Shown: one piece after another, positions 1 through 7,911 of the stretch
Layout of the letters: every line of letters starts with the position of its first letter
How positions within the stretch are numbered: the stretch's first letter is position 1
From: Sphingobacterium sp. UBA5670
GTDB lineage: Bacteria; Bacteroidota; Bacteroidia; Sphingobacteriales; Sphingobacteriaceae
Length of the DNA: 64,000 bases
NCBI RefSeq assembly: GCF_002420705.1
Contig: NZ_DIIM01000002.1
Coordinates: 376,917 to 440,916 of the forward strand
Direction: 5' to 3'
Notes under the pieces: model-generated
The model's input: the letters and a program-made list of their open reading frames with translations, nothing else
Told to the model about the DNA's origin: nothing
Databases searched by the model: none
Translations under genes and position numbers: made by a program

Positions 1-350
1 CCGACGCGATGCGTGCAGCTGGTATGCCCGAGGGTAAAAGTGTGTTGGGAAGCTTGCGTCACGGAACTGAAGTAATTGTTGAGGAAGGCGTAGCCAAGCT
101 GACCGATCGTTCTTCTTTCGCAGGTAGCGTGGCTACTGCAGATCGCCTCCTCCGCACCATGGTCAGCAAGGGAGGCGTCAGTTTGGTAGAAGCCGTACAG
201 ATGATGACGATCAACCCCGCAAGACTACTTGGGCTGGATCATAAGATCGGAGCAATAGCCATAGGAATGGAAGCAGATATGGTGCTTTTTGATGATGATG
301 TGGTCATTCATCACAGTTTCGTTGCTGGTGAATTACGTTACAGTAAATAA
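1..350 (+). CDS. nagA: N-acetylglucosamine-6-phosphate deacetylase, C-terminal part (5' end outside window)
   Basis: Cytosolic amidohydrolase that removes the acetyl group from GlcNAc-6-phosphate in amino-sugar catabolism and cell-wall recycling. The frame is open from the first complete codon (base 3), so the start lies upstream of the window. The visible part begins with DAMRAAGMPEG, the conserved Asp segment that contributes the catalytic base in this family, and ends with the NPARLLGL...GMEADMVLFDDD segment typical of the amidohydrolase C-terminal beta-sandwich. The TAA stop is 6 bp from the end of a convergent LacI-family gene, a common neighbour of sugar-catabolic genes. Assignment is firm at family level; substrate is inferred. 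Confidence 0.88.
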   Translation, partial: DAMRAAGMPEGKSVLGSLRHGTEVIVEEGVAKLTDRSSFAGSVATADRLLRTMVSKGGVSLVEAVQMMTINPARLLGLDHKIGAIAIGMEADMVLFDDDVVIHHSFVAGELRYSK

Positions 351-356
351 AGACCA

Positions 357-1373
357 CTAAGAGGATCGTTTGGTAGAATCCCGTTCGATTAATTTGCCAG
401 GCAATACCATATCCTGAATTTCAAAATCCCGATTTTTTATATGACGGATGAGCAGCGCACAACTCCTTTTGCCGATCTCCATGGCAGGTTCTTCAATTGT
501 GCTTAAATTGGGTTCTACCACAGTAGCAATGGGATCATTGGTAAATCCGATGACGCCAATGTCCTGGCCTACACGGAGCCCCTGCTGCTTGATAGTCTGA
601 ATGGCACCAACAGCTTTGCGGTCATTGGCAGCGAAGATCGCATCTGGACGGTCAGAAAGGGTAAGTAGCTGCAACGTATCAGTGGCGCCGTGAGCCTGTG
701 AAAAACCAGAATATACAATAAGACGCGGATCGATAGCCATGTTGTGCTGTTTCAGTGCTTGTAGATAACCATTTAGCCGCTGCTGTGTGAATTGCAGATT
801 CTCGGGTCCAGCAATATGAGCAATGCGCGTATAGCCTTGTCGGATTAGGTATTCGGTCGCCTGTAAGGCTCCTGCAAAATCATCTTGGACAACTTTGGAG
901 GCATCTATATCTTTAGGTACACGGTCAAAGAATACGATTGGCATTCCCTTGGCCATCAATTGTTCAAAATGATCGTTTGTGGATGAATCGGAGGAGATCG
1001 AAATAAGAAGTCCATCCAGACTGCTCGTTGATAGGTTTTCCAATAGGTTCTGTTCCCGTGCGACATGATCGTTGGTGACGTAGAGAATCACATTATAATC
1101 GCGTTCATAAGCTTCTTCCTGAATACCTGAAATCACCATCGAAAAATAATAATTGGTGATAAAGGGAATGACCACACCTATATTTTTTGTTGAACCGGAA
1201 GCTAAGGCGGAAGCATTTTTATTAGGCTTAAAGTTTAATTTCTTGGCGAGTGCCAGTACCTTTTTTCGGGTTTCGGGATTGACATCGTGGGTATCCCGAA
1301 AAGCCCGCGAAACTGTCGATACCGAAATTTTGAGCATCTTGGCGATATCCTTGATGCCTAAAGGATTCTTCAT
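357..1373 (-). CDS. LacI/GalR-family transcriptional regulator
   Basis: 338 aa, full length for the family. An N-terminal helix-turn-helix (GIKDIAKMLKISVSTVSRAF, about residues 6-25) and hinge helix (ASALASGSTKNIGVVIPF) precede a periplasmic-binding-protein-like sensor domain (about 62-330). It should bind an operator as a dimer and respond to a sugar or sugar phosphate. It ends 6 bp from the convergent nagA fragment, so an amino-sugar role is plausible but not shown by the sequence. The start ATG is directly before the HTH, as usual. Confidence 0.93.
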   Translation of the reverse strand: MKNPLGIKDIAKMLKISVSTVSRAFRDTHDVNPETRKKVLALAKKLNFKPNKNASALASGSTKNIGVVIPFITNYYFSMVISGIQEEAYERDYNVILYVTNDHVAREQNLLENLSTSSLDGLLISISSDSSTNDHFEQLMAKGMPIVFFDRVPKDIDASKVVQDDFAGALQATEYLIRQGYTRIAHIAGPENLQFTQQRLNGYLQALKQHNMAIDPRLIVYSGFSQAHGATDTLQLLTLSDRPDAIFAANDRKAVGAIQTIKQQGLRVGQDIGVIGFTNDPIATVVEPNLSTIEEPAMEIGKRSCALLIRHIKNRDFEIQDMVLPGKLIERDSTKRSS

Positions 1374-1457
1374 ATTTAGATAGGGTTAACAAATTACGAT
1401 ACAAAATACTAAAAACTATCGAAAAATGTAGGATCCATCTTCATCTATATCTCCAAT

Positions 1458-2246
1458 TCAAACTGGTTCGGTGAGCCTCGCCCTATACTGTTGCGGTGAC
1501 AGTCCAAAATATTCTTTGAATAGATTGGAAAAGTTAGGTACACTTTCATACCCGACTTGATAGACAATTTCAGCGATATGCATATTCTTATTTTCCAATA
1601 ATTGAAGAGCCTTTAGAAGTCTATGCTGTTTTATGAACTGGAATATGGTAATCTGCATTTCTTCCTTAAACTGTCTGAAAAGTGTTCGCTCCGATAGAAA
1701 AAAATTAGCGCTAATCTCAGCGATTGACAATTTATTATCGAGGTGTTGGAGGATATACGTGCTTACCTGGATCATCAATTCACTTTTTGCCGGCGTGATT
1801 TGTAACAGGATCGGTTTTGCCAATACTATTGGAAGCATAGACTTCAAGGCCTCCAAGGTAGATGATGTCAACGTGTCGTGGTCTTTAAGCTTCCAATGTC
1901 GTTGTCCAAAAATCAAAAAATGATTCAACAATTCATTTGATGGATATACCTTAACCTCCTCGTGCATATTGTTCATATCCAAAAAAATGGATTTTAATGA
2001 CAGTTGCTGGGAACGGGAAATGAGTTTATGTGGGACATTTGCCGGGATGTATACATAGAACGTACTGGGCACACAGAAACTGGCTTTTTCGGTATAGATA
2101 AAGAGGGTTCCATTTGTTGGGCTAAGTACCTGTACTTGGTCGTGCGCATGCATTTCTGTGTTGAATTGTCCATAATTACGTAGTTCAATTGTGCCATCGG
2201 GGAAGTTCTTAGCACATTGAACAAAGGGAATGGTGGATTTTGGCAT
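1458..2246 (-). CDS. AraC-family regulator with N-terminal cupin domain
   Basis: 262 aa. The N-terminal half (about 1-130) has cupin features (MHAHDQVQVLSPTNGTLFIY...YIPANVPHKL). The C-terminal half (about 165-262) carries two helix-turn-helices ending in the AraC signature (IAEIVYQVGYESVPNFSNLFKEYFGLSPQQYR). It is transcribed divergently from the leuA-like gene; an 81-bp gap separates the two starts and holds one TAnnTTTG box for each direction. It may therefore regulate that gene. Inducer unknown. Confidence 0.9.
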   Translation of the reverse strand: MPKSTIPFVQCAKNFPDGTIELRNYGQFNTEMHAHDQVQVLSPTNGTLFIYTEKASFCVPSTFYVYIPANVPHKLISRSQQLSLKSIFLDMNNMHEEVKVYPSNELLNHFLIFGQRHWKLKDHDTLTSSTLEALKSMLPIVLAKPILLQITPAKSELMIQVSTYILQHLDNKLSIAEISANFFLSERTLFRQFKEEMQITIFQFIKQHRLLKALQLLENKNMHIAEIVYQVGYESVPNFSNLFKEYFGLSPQQYRARLTEPV

Positions 2247-2271
2247 TATTGAATAACAATTGTTTTATTTT

Positions 2272-2306
2272 CAAATATATTAAATTCTGTAGTTCCGGTA
2301 CTTTTG
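2272..2306. promoter_or_regulatory. Divergent promoter region, AraC gene / leuA-like gene
   Basis: Two exact matches to the Bacteroidota -7 box TAnnTTTG face away from each other: TATATTTG on the minus strand (2279 to 2272) for the AraC gene and TACTTTTG on the plus strand (2299-2306) for the leuA-like gene. No clear -33 TTG was found for either. The plus box overlaps an in-frame TTG at 2304, which argues for the ATG at 2328 as the real start of the downstream gene. Confidence 0.45.
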
Positions 2307-2327
2307 AACTATAAAAATAAGTTGAAT

Positions 2328-3461
2328 ATGAAACAAGTTAAGATTTTCGATACTACTTTACGCGATGGCGAACAGGGACCGGGCTGCCAGTTGACACTGA
2401 ATAATAAATTAGAAATTGCTGAAAAACTCGATGCAATGGGGGTAGATGTGATAGAAGCAGGTTTTCCAATAAGTTCACCTGGAGATTTTAAGGCAGTCAC
2501 AGAGGTTTGTAAACTGGTGAAAAAGGCAACAGTCTGTGCATTGGCTAGGGCCAATAAAGAAGATATCGAACAGGCCTCTTTGGCCTTGGGTAAAGCAAAG
2601 GTAGCGCGGATTCAGCTCGGAATTGGAACATCGGACATTCATATTAAATATAAGTTTAATACCACTCGGGAGGTAATCTTGGCGAAAGCTTATGAAATGG
2701 TGGCGTATGCGTCGGATAAATGCGATGAAGTACAATTTTTTGCCGAAGATGCTGGCCGCGCAGACAATGATTTTTTGGTTCAGATGACCAATACGGTGGT
2801 TGAAGCGGGTGCAAAAGTGGTGAATCTTCCTGATACCAATGGTTTTTGTACACCCTTTGAGTACTTTGAAAAGATAGCCTATGTGAACCAAAATAGAAGG
2901 GAAAAAGAGAGCGCCATTCTATCTGTCCACTGTCATAATGATTTAGGTATGGCTACTGCGAATAGTATAGCCGGGCTAATGGCGGGGGCACTTCAGGTGG
3001 AAGGAACGATTAATGGTGTGGGCGAACGTGCTGGAAATGCTGCCCTGGAAGAAATTATTTTGACACTCCTTATAAAAGAAAATCTGGGGATTGCGACTGG
3101 AATTGATCCAACATATATTGTGGAACTAAGTAGTATGGTAGAACGGGCGATGTCAAATCCTGTACAGGCCAATAAGGCCATTGTCGGGAAAAATGCTTTT
3201 GCGCATTCTTCCGGTATCCATCAGGATGGTGTGCTGAAAGACCGTAGAAACTATGAAATTATTGATCCACAAATTATAGGGGGGAAGCTTCCTGAATTGT
3301 TTTTATCCGCAAGGAGTGGACGTGCTGCATTAAAAGATCGGTTAAAAAGTATGAAAATAGATTTCCCTGCTGAACATTTTGAAAATATCTATCACCGATT
3401 TCTTGTTTTGGCAGATCAGAAACGCTTTATTGAAGATAAGGACCTGCGGAGTTTGGTTTAG
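2328..3461 (+). CDS. 2-isopropylmalate synthase-like protein lacking the regulatory domain
   Basis: 377 aa from ATG 2328. An HMGL-like TIM barrel: metal and substrate motif DTTLRDGEQGPGC at the N-terminus, VHCHNDLGMATANS (HxH metal ligands), INGVGERAGNAALEE, and the accessory subdomain AFAHSSGIHQDGVLKDRRNYE. This pattern is typical of acetyl-CoA + 2-oxoisovalerate condensing LeuA enzymes. Normal LeuA is about 500 aa; the C-terminal leucine-binding domain is absent here, so feedback inhibition by leucine is unlikely. No leuBCD genes are nearby, so a related claisen-type synthase (citramalate or another alpha-isopropylmalate-like product) is possible. Divergent from an AraC gene that may control it. 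Confidence 0.82.
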   Translation: MKQVKIFDTTLRDGEQGPGCQLTLNNKLEIAEKLDAMGVDVIEAGFPISSPGDFKAVTEVCKLVKKATVCALARANKEDIEQASLALGKAKVARIQLGIGTSDIHIKYKFNTTREVILAKAYEMVAYASDKCDEVQFFAEDAGRADNDFLVQMTNTVVEAGAKVVNLPDTNGFCTPFEYFEKIAYVNQNRREKESAILSVHCHNDLGMATANSIAGLMAGALQVEGTINGVGERAGNAALEEIILTLLIKENLGIATGIDPTYIVELSSMVERAMSNPVQANKAIVGKNAFAHSSGIHQDGVLKDRRNYEIIDPQIIGGKLPELFLSARSGRAALKDRLKSMKIDFPAEHFENIYHRFLVLADQKRFIEDKDLRSLV

Positions 3462-3655
3462 TACTTGGTGTTAGTGATGATTATGTAATTGACTGTCATA
3501 GAAATTGGAGTGAATTTGAAAATATAGACAACCTAAATAATTTATCTTGTTTACTATGGAAATTTGAAGAAGGTAAAATTAAAGAAGTATTTAATTTTCC
3601 TCAGGATCAGCACGCAGTTGATTCTTTTTTTAATAAAAATTTTAAGGACAAATAA
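3461..3655 (+). pseudogene. C-terminal remnant of an NTF2/SnoaL-like protein
   Basis: Directly after the leuA-like stop, a frame without a start codon encodes about 64 residues ending ...NLSCLLWKFEEGKIKEVFNFPQDQHAVDSFF..., a pattern typical of the last strands of SnoaL-like (NTF2 fold) proteins with a CxxxW/Cxx..F.DGK..E...F..DQ. layout. The N-terminal half is missing. The leuA-like gene may have been joined to it by a deletion. Family call is from recall of the motif and is moderate. Confidence 0.5.
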
Positions 3656-3740
3656 TACTTGAGTTATATACAGATAGAAAGGCAAGGATAGGCTGTCCTT
3701 AAAATAATATATCATCAATATTTTTTATGTGTCGCAAATA

Positions 3741-3764
3741 TGTAATCAATTTTGATTACATTTG
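3741..3764 (+). promoter_or_regulatory. Promoter with palindromic operator of the HTH/AbiEii pair
   Basis: A palindrome TGTAATCAATTTTGATTACA (3741-3760; 9-bp perfect arms around TT) overlaps the -7 box TACATTTG (3757-3764, exact TAnnTTTG). A repressor bound here would block the promoter, which fits autoregulation by the HTH protein encoded just downstream. The expected transcription start falls within a few bases of the ATG at 3769, so the message would be leaderless from that ATG, or start at the second ATG (3781) with ggaaaaaag as its ribosome site. Confidence 0.65.
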
Positions 3765-3768
3765 TGTT

Positions 3769-4257
3769 ATGGAAAAAAGTATGGAACGTTTTAAAGGAAT
3801 TCATCCAGGGCTTATCTTGGAAAGAGAGCTTAAGAGGCGTGCGATTAAGCCTAGTCCATTTGCACGCTCAATAGATACACAAAGACAAATATTCAATGCA
3901 ATCATAAAAGGTCAACGCGGCATTCCAGTACCCCTATCATTGAAAGTTGACCAAGCACTAGGATTTGAAGAAGGGACTTTTGCCTTGTTACAAACTTTTT
4001 ATGAGATTAAAAATGCTAAAATAAATATTGGAAATATAAACACGCCAGATTTAACTATTTTGCGAAAAGTTCTTTTTTGGGACACCGATGTCCATAAAAT
4101 AGATTGGGAAAAACAAGCTAAAGCCGTAATTCATCGCATTTTCGAAAGAGGAGATCAAGAAGAGAAAAATGAAATATTAAGGTTTTATGGCAAGGAGCAA
4201 GTTCAGCAGGCTTTATCTGAACCAGCAACAGCTCCAATGTTGTTGCATAAACATTAG
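3769..4257 (+). CDS. HTH-domain putative antitoxin of an AbiEii-type pair
   Basis: 162 aa from ATG 3769 (alternative ATG 3781). The N-terminal part (HPGLILERELKRRAIKPSPFARSIDT...IIKGQRGIPVPLSLKVDQALGFEEGTF) resembles HigA/VapI-type Cro-like DNA-binding domains that begin HPGxxLxxEL. The C-terminal 90 residues are unrecognised. It sits 11 bp before an AbiEii-family nucleotidyltransferase gene and behind a palindromic operator, the arrangement of autoregulated toxin-antitoxin modules. A longer frame opens at 3727, but it would run through the promoter and is rejected. Confidence 0.72.
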   Translation: MEKSMERFKGIHPGLILERELKRRAIKPSPFARSIDTQRQIFNAIIKGQRGIPVPLSLKVDQALGFEEGTFALLQTFYEIKNAKINIGNINTPDLTILRKVLFWDTDVHKIDWEKQAKAVIHRIFERGDQEEKNEILRFYGKEQVQQALSEPATAPMLLHKH

Positions 4258-4268
4258 CGCAAATAATT

Positions 4269-4910
4269 ATGCTATATTATAATACGGTTAATGACCTATT
4301 AAGGGATACACTATTGACCTTAATGAAAGCGGACGTTTTTTCAACTTTCCGATTGGTTGGAGGAACCGCCTTAAGTTTGCATTTAGGCCATAGAGAATCT
4401 GTCGATATTGATCTTTTCTCGGATGTTCCATACGGTAGTTTGGACTTTGAGTCAATTGACAATTATCTGAAAGATACTTTTTCGTATGTTGATCACTTAT
4501 CCAATATTGCTCCCGCAATGGGAAAGTCTTATACGATTGGAAATGATAAAAACAATAGCGTTAAATTGGATGTTTTCTATTCCGATCCATTCGTTCGAGA
4601 ACTTATCGAAGAAGATGAAATTCGTTTAGCCTCAATCGAAGAAATTATTGCCATGAAGATCGATGTGATTCAGCGAGGAGGACGTAAAAAAGATTTTTGG
4701 GATTTACACGAGTTATTAGATAAGTATTCGATTTCACAAATGGTTGCATTACATGAAGAGCGATATCCATTTTCTCACGATGAGAAAACGATCTTGATGA
4801 ACTTAATCAATTTTGAAAACGCTGATAATGATTTCGATCCAGTGTGTTTAAAAGGTAAATATTGGGAATTTATTAAAGCTGATTTTGAGGAAGTAATAGG
4901 TGAGATTTAA
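4269..4910 (+). CDS. AbiEii/AbiGii-family nucleotidyltransferase, putative toxin
   Basis: 213 aa. The nucleotidyltransferase signature LVGGTALSLHLGHRESVDIDLF (about residues 27-48) gives the GG-T and D-x-D metal-binding motif, and the later KLDVFYSDP and IRLASIEEIIAMKIDVIQRGGRKKDFWDLHELL match the conserved helical region of the AbiEii family. Members transfer nucleotides to tRNA or other targets and act as toxins in abortive infection or plasmid/genome maintenance. It follows the HTH gene by 11 bp, so the two are almost certainly cotranscribed. Length fits the family. Confidence 0.83.
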   Translation: MLYYNTVNDLLRDTLLTLMKADVFSTFRLVGGTALSLHLGHRESVDIDLFSDVPYGSLDFESIDNYLKDTFSYVDHLSNIAPAMGKSYTIGNDKNNSVKLDVFYSDPFVRELIEEDEIRLASIEEIIAMKIDVIQRGGRKKDFWDLHELLDKYSISQMVALHEERYPFSHDEKTILMNLINFENADNDFDPVCLKGKYWEFIKADFEEVIGEI

Positions 4911-4983
4911 ACTTGTTAAAAAGCAATTTAAACTGACTGTCAATAAATGCTAATATATTAGTAATAAAGTGTACCAAATTGCC

Positions 4984-5031
4984 AATGATGGGATATATTG
5001 TGTTAATTTCACCTGTCCAGAATCCACAACG
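4984..5031 (+). repeat. Remnant related to the 23.8-kb small ORF
   Basis: The stretch reads as an in-frame MGYIVLISPV followed by QNPQ, close to MGYNVLISPV...QDPQN encoded at 23857-23905. It lies in the otherwise empty 4911-5050 gap and has no start or complete frame. It is probably a decayed copy of the same small element. Confidence 0.35.
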
Positions 5032-5050
5032 TCTTGCAATGTCGTTATTC

Positions 5051-6178
5051 TTAAATCTCCTTGCTTTTAGTCACTTGAGGAATATAAATCAAATAATCAT
5101 AACCCTTAATAACTCTTGACAAATAAACATCATCTAACTCCAGCTTATTTTGTAGAATGGATTTCTTCAAAGGCCTTAGATCAAAACAGTACCATTGATC
5201 GTCTTTCATCATATTCAAAAATGATTTGAAACTATTGTTGTCGTCTTGGTCTTCTCCTTTTCCGAGAAGCATGATGTGCACCGATTTTCTAAAATTGGCC
5301 TCTTCAATATTAGAAACTAAGTTACCAATATCGTAGATATCAGTTTTCGTCAATATAGTTTCGCCTTTTGGTACATGGACCGCACCAAATTTGAAAAGAT
5401 TCTTTTTACCTTTCCATTCGGATAGTTGATTCAGTAAGATGTTTTTTAACAACTGAATCCTTAATAGATGATTTCTATTTGTATAGATCGCTCTGCTTAA
5501 TTTTAAGTCTTCAATCTCTTTGCGCTCTTTATCAGAAATTTTTAGATTCAGCAATAAGTCTATTTTTTGAAGGCAATCTTCGGATAAGATGTAGTATTTT
5601 TCCAAACCATCCTTAGACGCTATTTGTTTAGAATGTTGAAGCATTTGCTCATAGATCTCAATCGCTTTTTTATTTTTCGAAGTTTCTTTTAAGCTGGAAA
5701 TGACCATTTGATCTGCAAAAATGCTAATCTGTTCTACGCCATATATTTTCGTATTCCGTTTGACCAAATCCTTAAACAAATCAAATTCAGGTTTGTATTC
5801 CAAAAAAGAGAAATTCGAACTATATTCTTTTACAAACAGTTTAAGACGCTCATCAGGAAGTGATTTAACTTTTGTTTCAATGATATCGACTGAATAAGGG
5901 TCAACCTCCAGAAAATAGTTGTCAAACTTGATCTCATTGATAACAGCATTTGTAAAATAAGGGATTTCGTTGGTAAAATGAGTCTCTCCCAGTAAAACTG
6001 AATTTGATTGTTTGATGTCGTTTAACAAGACATCCCATCCTTTTCCCTGAAATGAAATATTCTTATCACTTTGGAAAGAAAAAGTATTCTTTTGAACCAA
6101 ACTGTCAAGGACTTTGTTTTGGGCATAGTTAAAATTGCTGATGAATGATGTAAGGAGTAAAAATGTTATTTTTTTCAT
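5051..6178 (-). CDS. Secreted GETHF-motif protein of unknown function
   Basis: 375 aa with a clear signal peptide (MKKITFLLLTSFISNFNYAQ). After it, VLLGETHFTNEIPYFTNAVI and NYFLEVDPYS resemble the GExH segment of the EreA/ChaN/TraB-Tiki superfamily, in which Glu and His line the active site; a later FKFGAVHVPKGE gives a second His. The middle is helical and charged. I cannot name a substrate. Monocistronic, between the AbiEii pair and the pentose-phosphate operon. Esterase or protease-like function is only a possibility raised by the superfamily resemblance. Confidence 0.75.
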   Translation of the reverse strand: MKKITFLLLTSFISNFNYAQNKVLDSLVQKNTFSFQSDKNISFQGKGWDVLLNDIKQSNSVLLGETHFTNEIPYFTNAVINEIKFDNYFLEVDPYSVDIIETKVKSLPDERLKLFVKEYSSNFSFLEYKPEFDLFKDLVKRNTKIYGVEQISIFADQMVISSLKETSKNKKAIEIYEQMLQHSKQIASKDGLEKYYILSEDCLQKIDLLLNLKISDKERKEIEDLKLSRAIYTNRNHLLRIQLLKNILLNQLSEWKGKKNLFKFGAVHVPKGETILTKTDIYDIGNLVSNIEEANFRKSVHIMLLGKGEDQDDNNSFKSFLNMMKDDQWYCFDLRPLKKSILQNKLELDDVYLSRVIKGYDYLIYIPQVTKSKEI

Positions 6179-6483
6179 GTAGAATAAGCTTTTTTATGGA
6201 GTATTTAGGTAATGGCACTTCAGTTTTCTGACGCACTAAAGTTTCAATCTAGCGACGGGGTAAGCAAAAGCCAAGTAATGGAATAAAATTAATAAAAAAG
6301 TCAATATAATTGGCTTCCATAAAGAGTTTATGTTTTTAATGTTTTCATTATCAGTATATTATTAATTAATGGCATTTTCCAGTTGATGATAACTAGTGTA
6401 ACGATTGAAAGAAAATCTTAGATAATTTTTTTACTGGCATGCATTTCAGTAATTTTGATCTATAACATAAACTTTAAGTAAGA
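6179..6483. other. Intergenic region, upstream of gnd
   Basis: About 305 bp without a gene between two divergent genes. A single TAATTTTG box (6450-6457) matches TAnnTTTG and lies 27 bp before the gnd ATG, so it may be the -7 element of the gnd-zwf-pgl operon; no clear -33 TTG was found. Nothing else recognised. Confidence 0.4.
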
Positions 6484-7902
6484 ATGGAAAAATATAATTA
6501 CGGGGTCGTTGGTCTGGGTGTAATGGGAAGAAATCTGCTTTACAATATTGCCGATAACGGTTTTTCTACCGTAGGATTCGATTTAGATGAAGAAAAGGTA
6601 ATCGAACTTCGTAAAGGAGTGGCTTCAGGTACAAAGGTTGTTGGAGCTGTTTCTCTAGAAGAATTTGTGTCAAGTTTAGATAGTCCGCGAAAGATTATTT
6701 TAATGGTTCCTGCAGGCAAGCCAGTTGATGCTGTTCTTGAAAGCCTAACACCACTTTTGAGTCCAAAAGATGTTGTAATTGATGCGGGCAATTCTTATTT
6801 CAAAGATACCGAGAGACGTAGAGCTGATTTAGCTTCTAAAAACCTTCATTTTATGGGAATGGGAGTTTCTGGAGGAGAGCAGGGCGCAAGAAGAGGACCG
6901 AGTATTATGCCAGGTGGAGACTTGGAAGTTTTCAATTTGGTGAAGCCTATGCTGGAAGTTATTTCGGCAAAAGTAAACGGGGAGCCTTGCACCGCTTATA
7001 TGGGGAAAGGAGCTGCAGGCAATTATGTTAAAATGGTTCACAACGGAATTGAATATGCCATCATGCAATTGATCAGTGAAGCATACGATTTACTGAGAAA
7101 AGGAGCTAATCTTACCAATGAACAACTGTATGAAGTTTTTAAAAGATGGAATGAAGGCGAGATGAATTCTTTCCTTATTGAAATAACAAGAGATATCTTC
7201 CAACAAAAAGATGATGTAACAGACGGTTTTCTTGTCGACAAGATTTTAGATAAAGCAGGAGCAAAAGGAACCGGAAAGTGGACTTCCGAGGAGGCTATGG
7301 AAATCGGTGTGTCTATTCCAACTATCGATATTGCAGTAACATCAAGAATTTTATCCGCTTACAAAGATGAGCGAGTGAAGGCATCTCAACTATATGCTAA
7401 AGAAGAAGTAAAAACTCCTGAAGATACAGAATTGTTCATCAAAGAGGTGGGGGATGCTTTGTATTTATCTACTTTAATCAGTTATGCTCAAGGTTTGGCA
7501 TTATTGGTAAAAGCTTCTGAAGAATATCAGTTTGAAATTCCGTTAATAGACGTTGTTAAAATCTGGAGGGGTGGATGTATCATCCGTTCTGGTTTATTGG
7601 GAAAATTTTATCAGGCTTATTCAAAATACGAGAACTTATCTAATATTTTATTGGATCAGGAAATTTCAGAAATTGTAAAAGATAAAATTTCGTCATTAAG
7701 AAAAACAGCTGCTTTTGCTGTATCAAACGGGATTCCAAGTTTAGGAATTCAGTCGGCTCTAGGCTATTTTGAAGCTTACACCACAGCATCTTTGCCTGTA
7801 AACCTGCTTCAGGCTCAGCGTGATTATTTTGGTGCACACACTTACCAAAGAACGGACAGAGAAGGAGTCTTTCATACTTCATGGCAAAACCCAAATAACT
7901 AG
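6484..7902 (+). CDS. gnd: 6-phosphogluconate dehydrogenase, decarboxylating
   Basis: 472 aa, the usual length. Converts 6-phosphogluconate to ribulose-5-phosphate with NADP+ in the oxidative pentose-phosphate pathway. N-terminal Rossmann motif GVVGLGVMGRNLLYNIADNG, substrate-site MGMGVSGGEQGARRGPSIMPGG, catalytic Lys region KMVHNGIEYAIMQ, and C-terminal IWRGGCIIRS and DYFGAHTYQRTDREGVFHTSW are all present. First gene of a three-gene operon with zwf (9 bp downstream) and pgl, so all three oxidative-branch enzymes are made together. Confidence 0.97.
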   Translation: MEKYNYGVVGLGVMGRNLLYNIADNGFSTVGFDLDEEKVIELRKGVASGTKVVGAVSLEEFVSSLDSPRKIILMVPAGKPVDAVLESLTPLLSPKDVVIDAGNSYFKDTERRRADLASKNLHFMGMGVSGGEQGARRGPSIMPGGDLEVFNLVKPMLEVISAKVNGEPCTAYMGKGAAGNYVKMVHNGIEYAIMQLISEAYDLLRKGANLTNEQLYEVFKRWNEGEMNSFLIEITRDIFQQKDDVTDGFLVDKILDKAGAKGTGKWTSEEAMEIGVSIPTIDIAVTSRILSAYKDERVKASQLYAKEEVKTPEDTELFIKEVGDALYLSTLISYAQGLALLVKASEEYQFEIPLIDVVKIWRGGCIIRSGLLGKFYQAYSKYENLSNILLDQEISEIVKDKISSLRKTAAFAVSNGIPSLGIQSALGYFEAYTTASLPVNLLQAQRDYFGAHTYQRTDREGVFHTSWQNPNN

Positions 7903-7911
7903 ATCCTAATA

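Noticed and set aside
2475..2891. 138-aa minus-strand frame inside the leuA-like gene
   Set aside because: Opposite to a well-supported enzyme gene, no motif or ribosome site.
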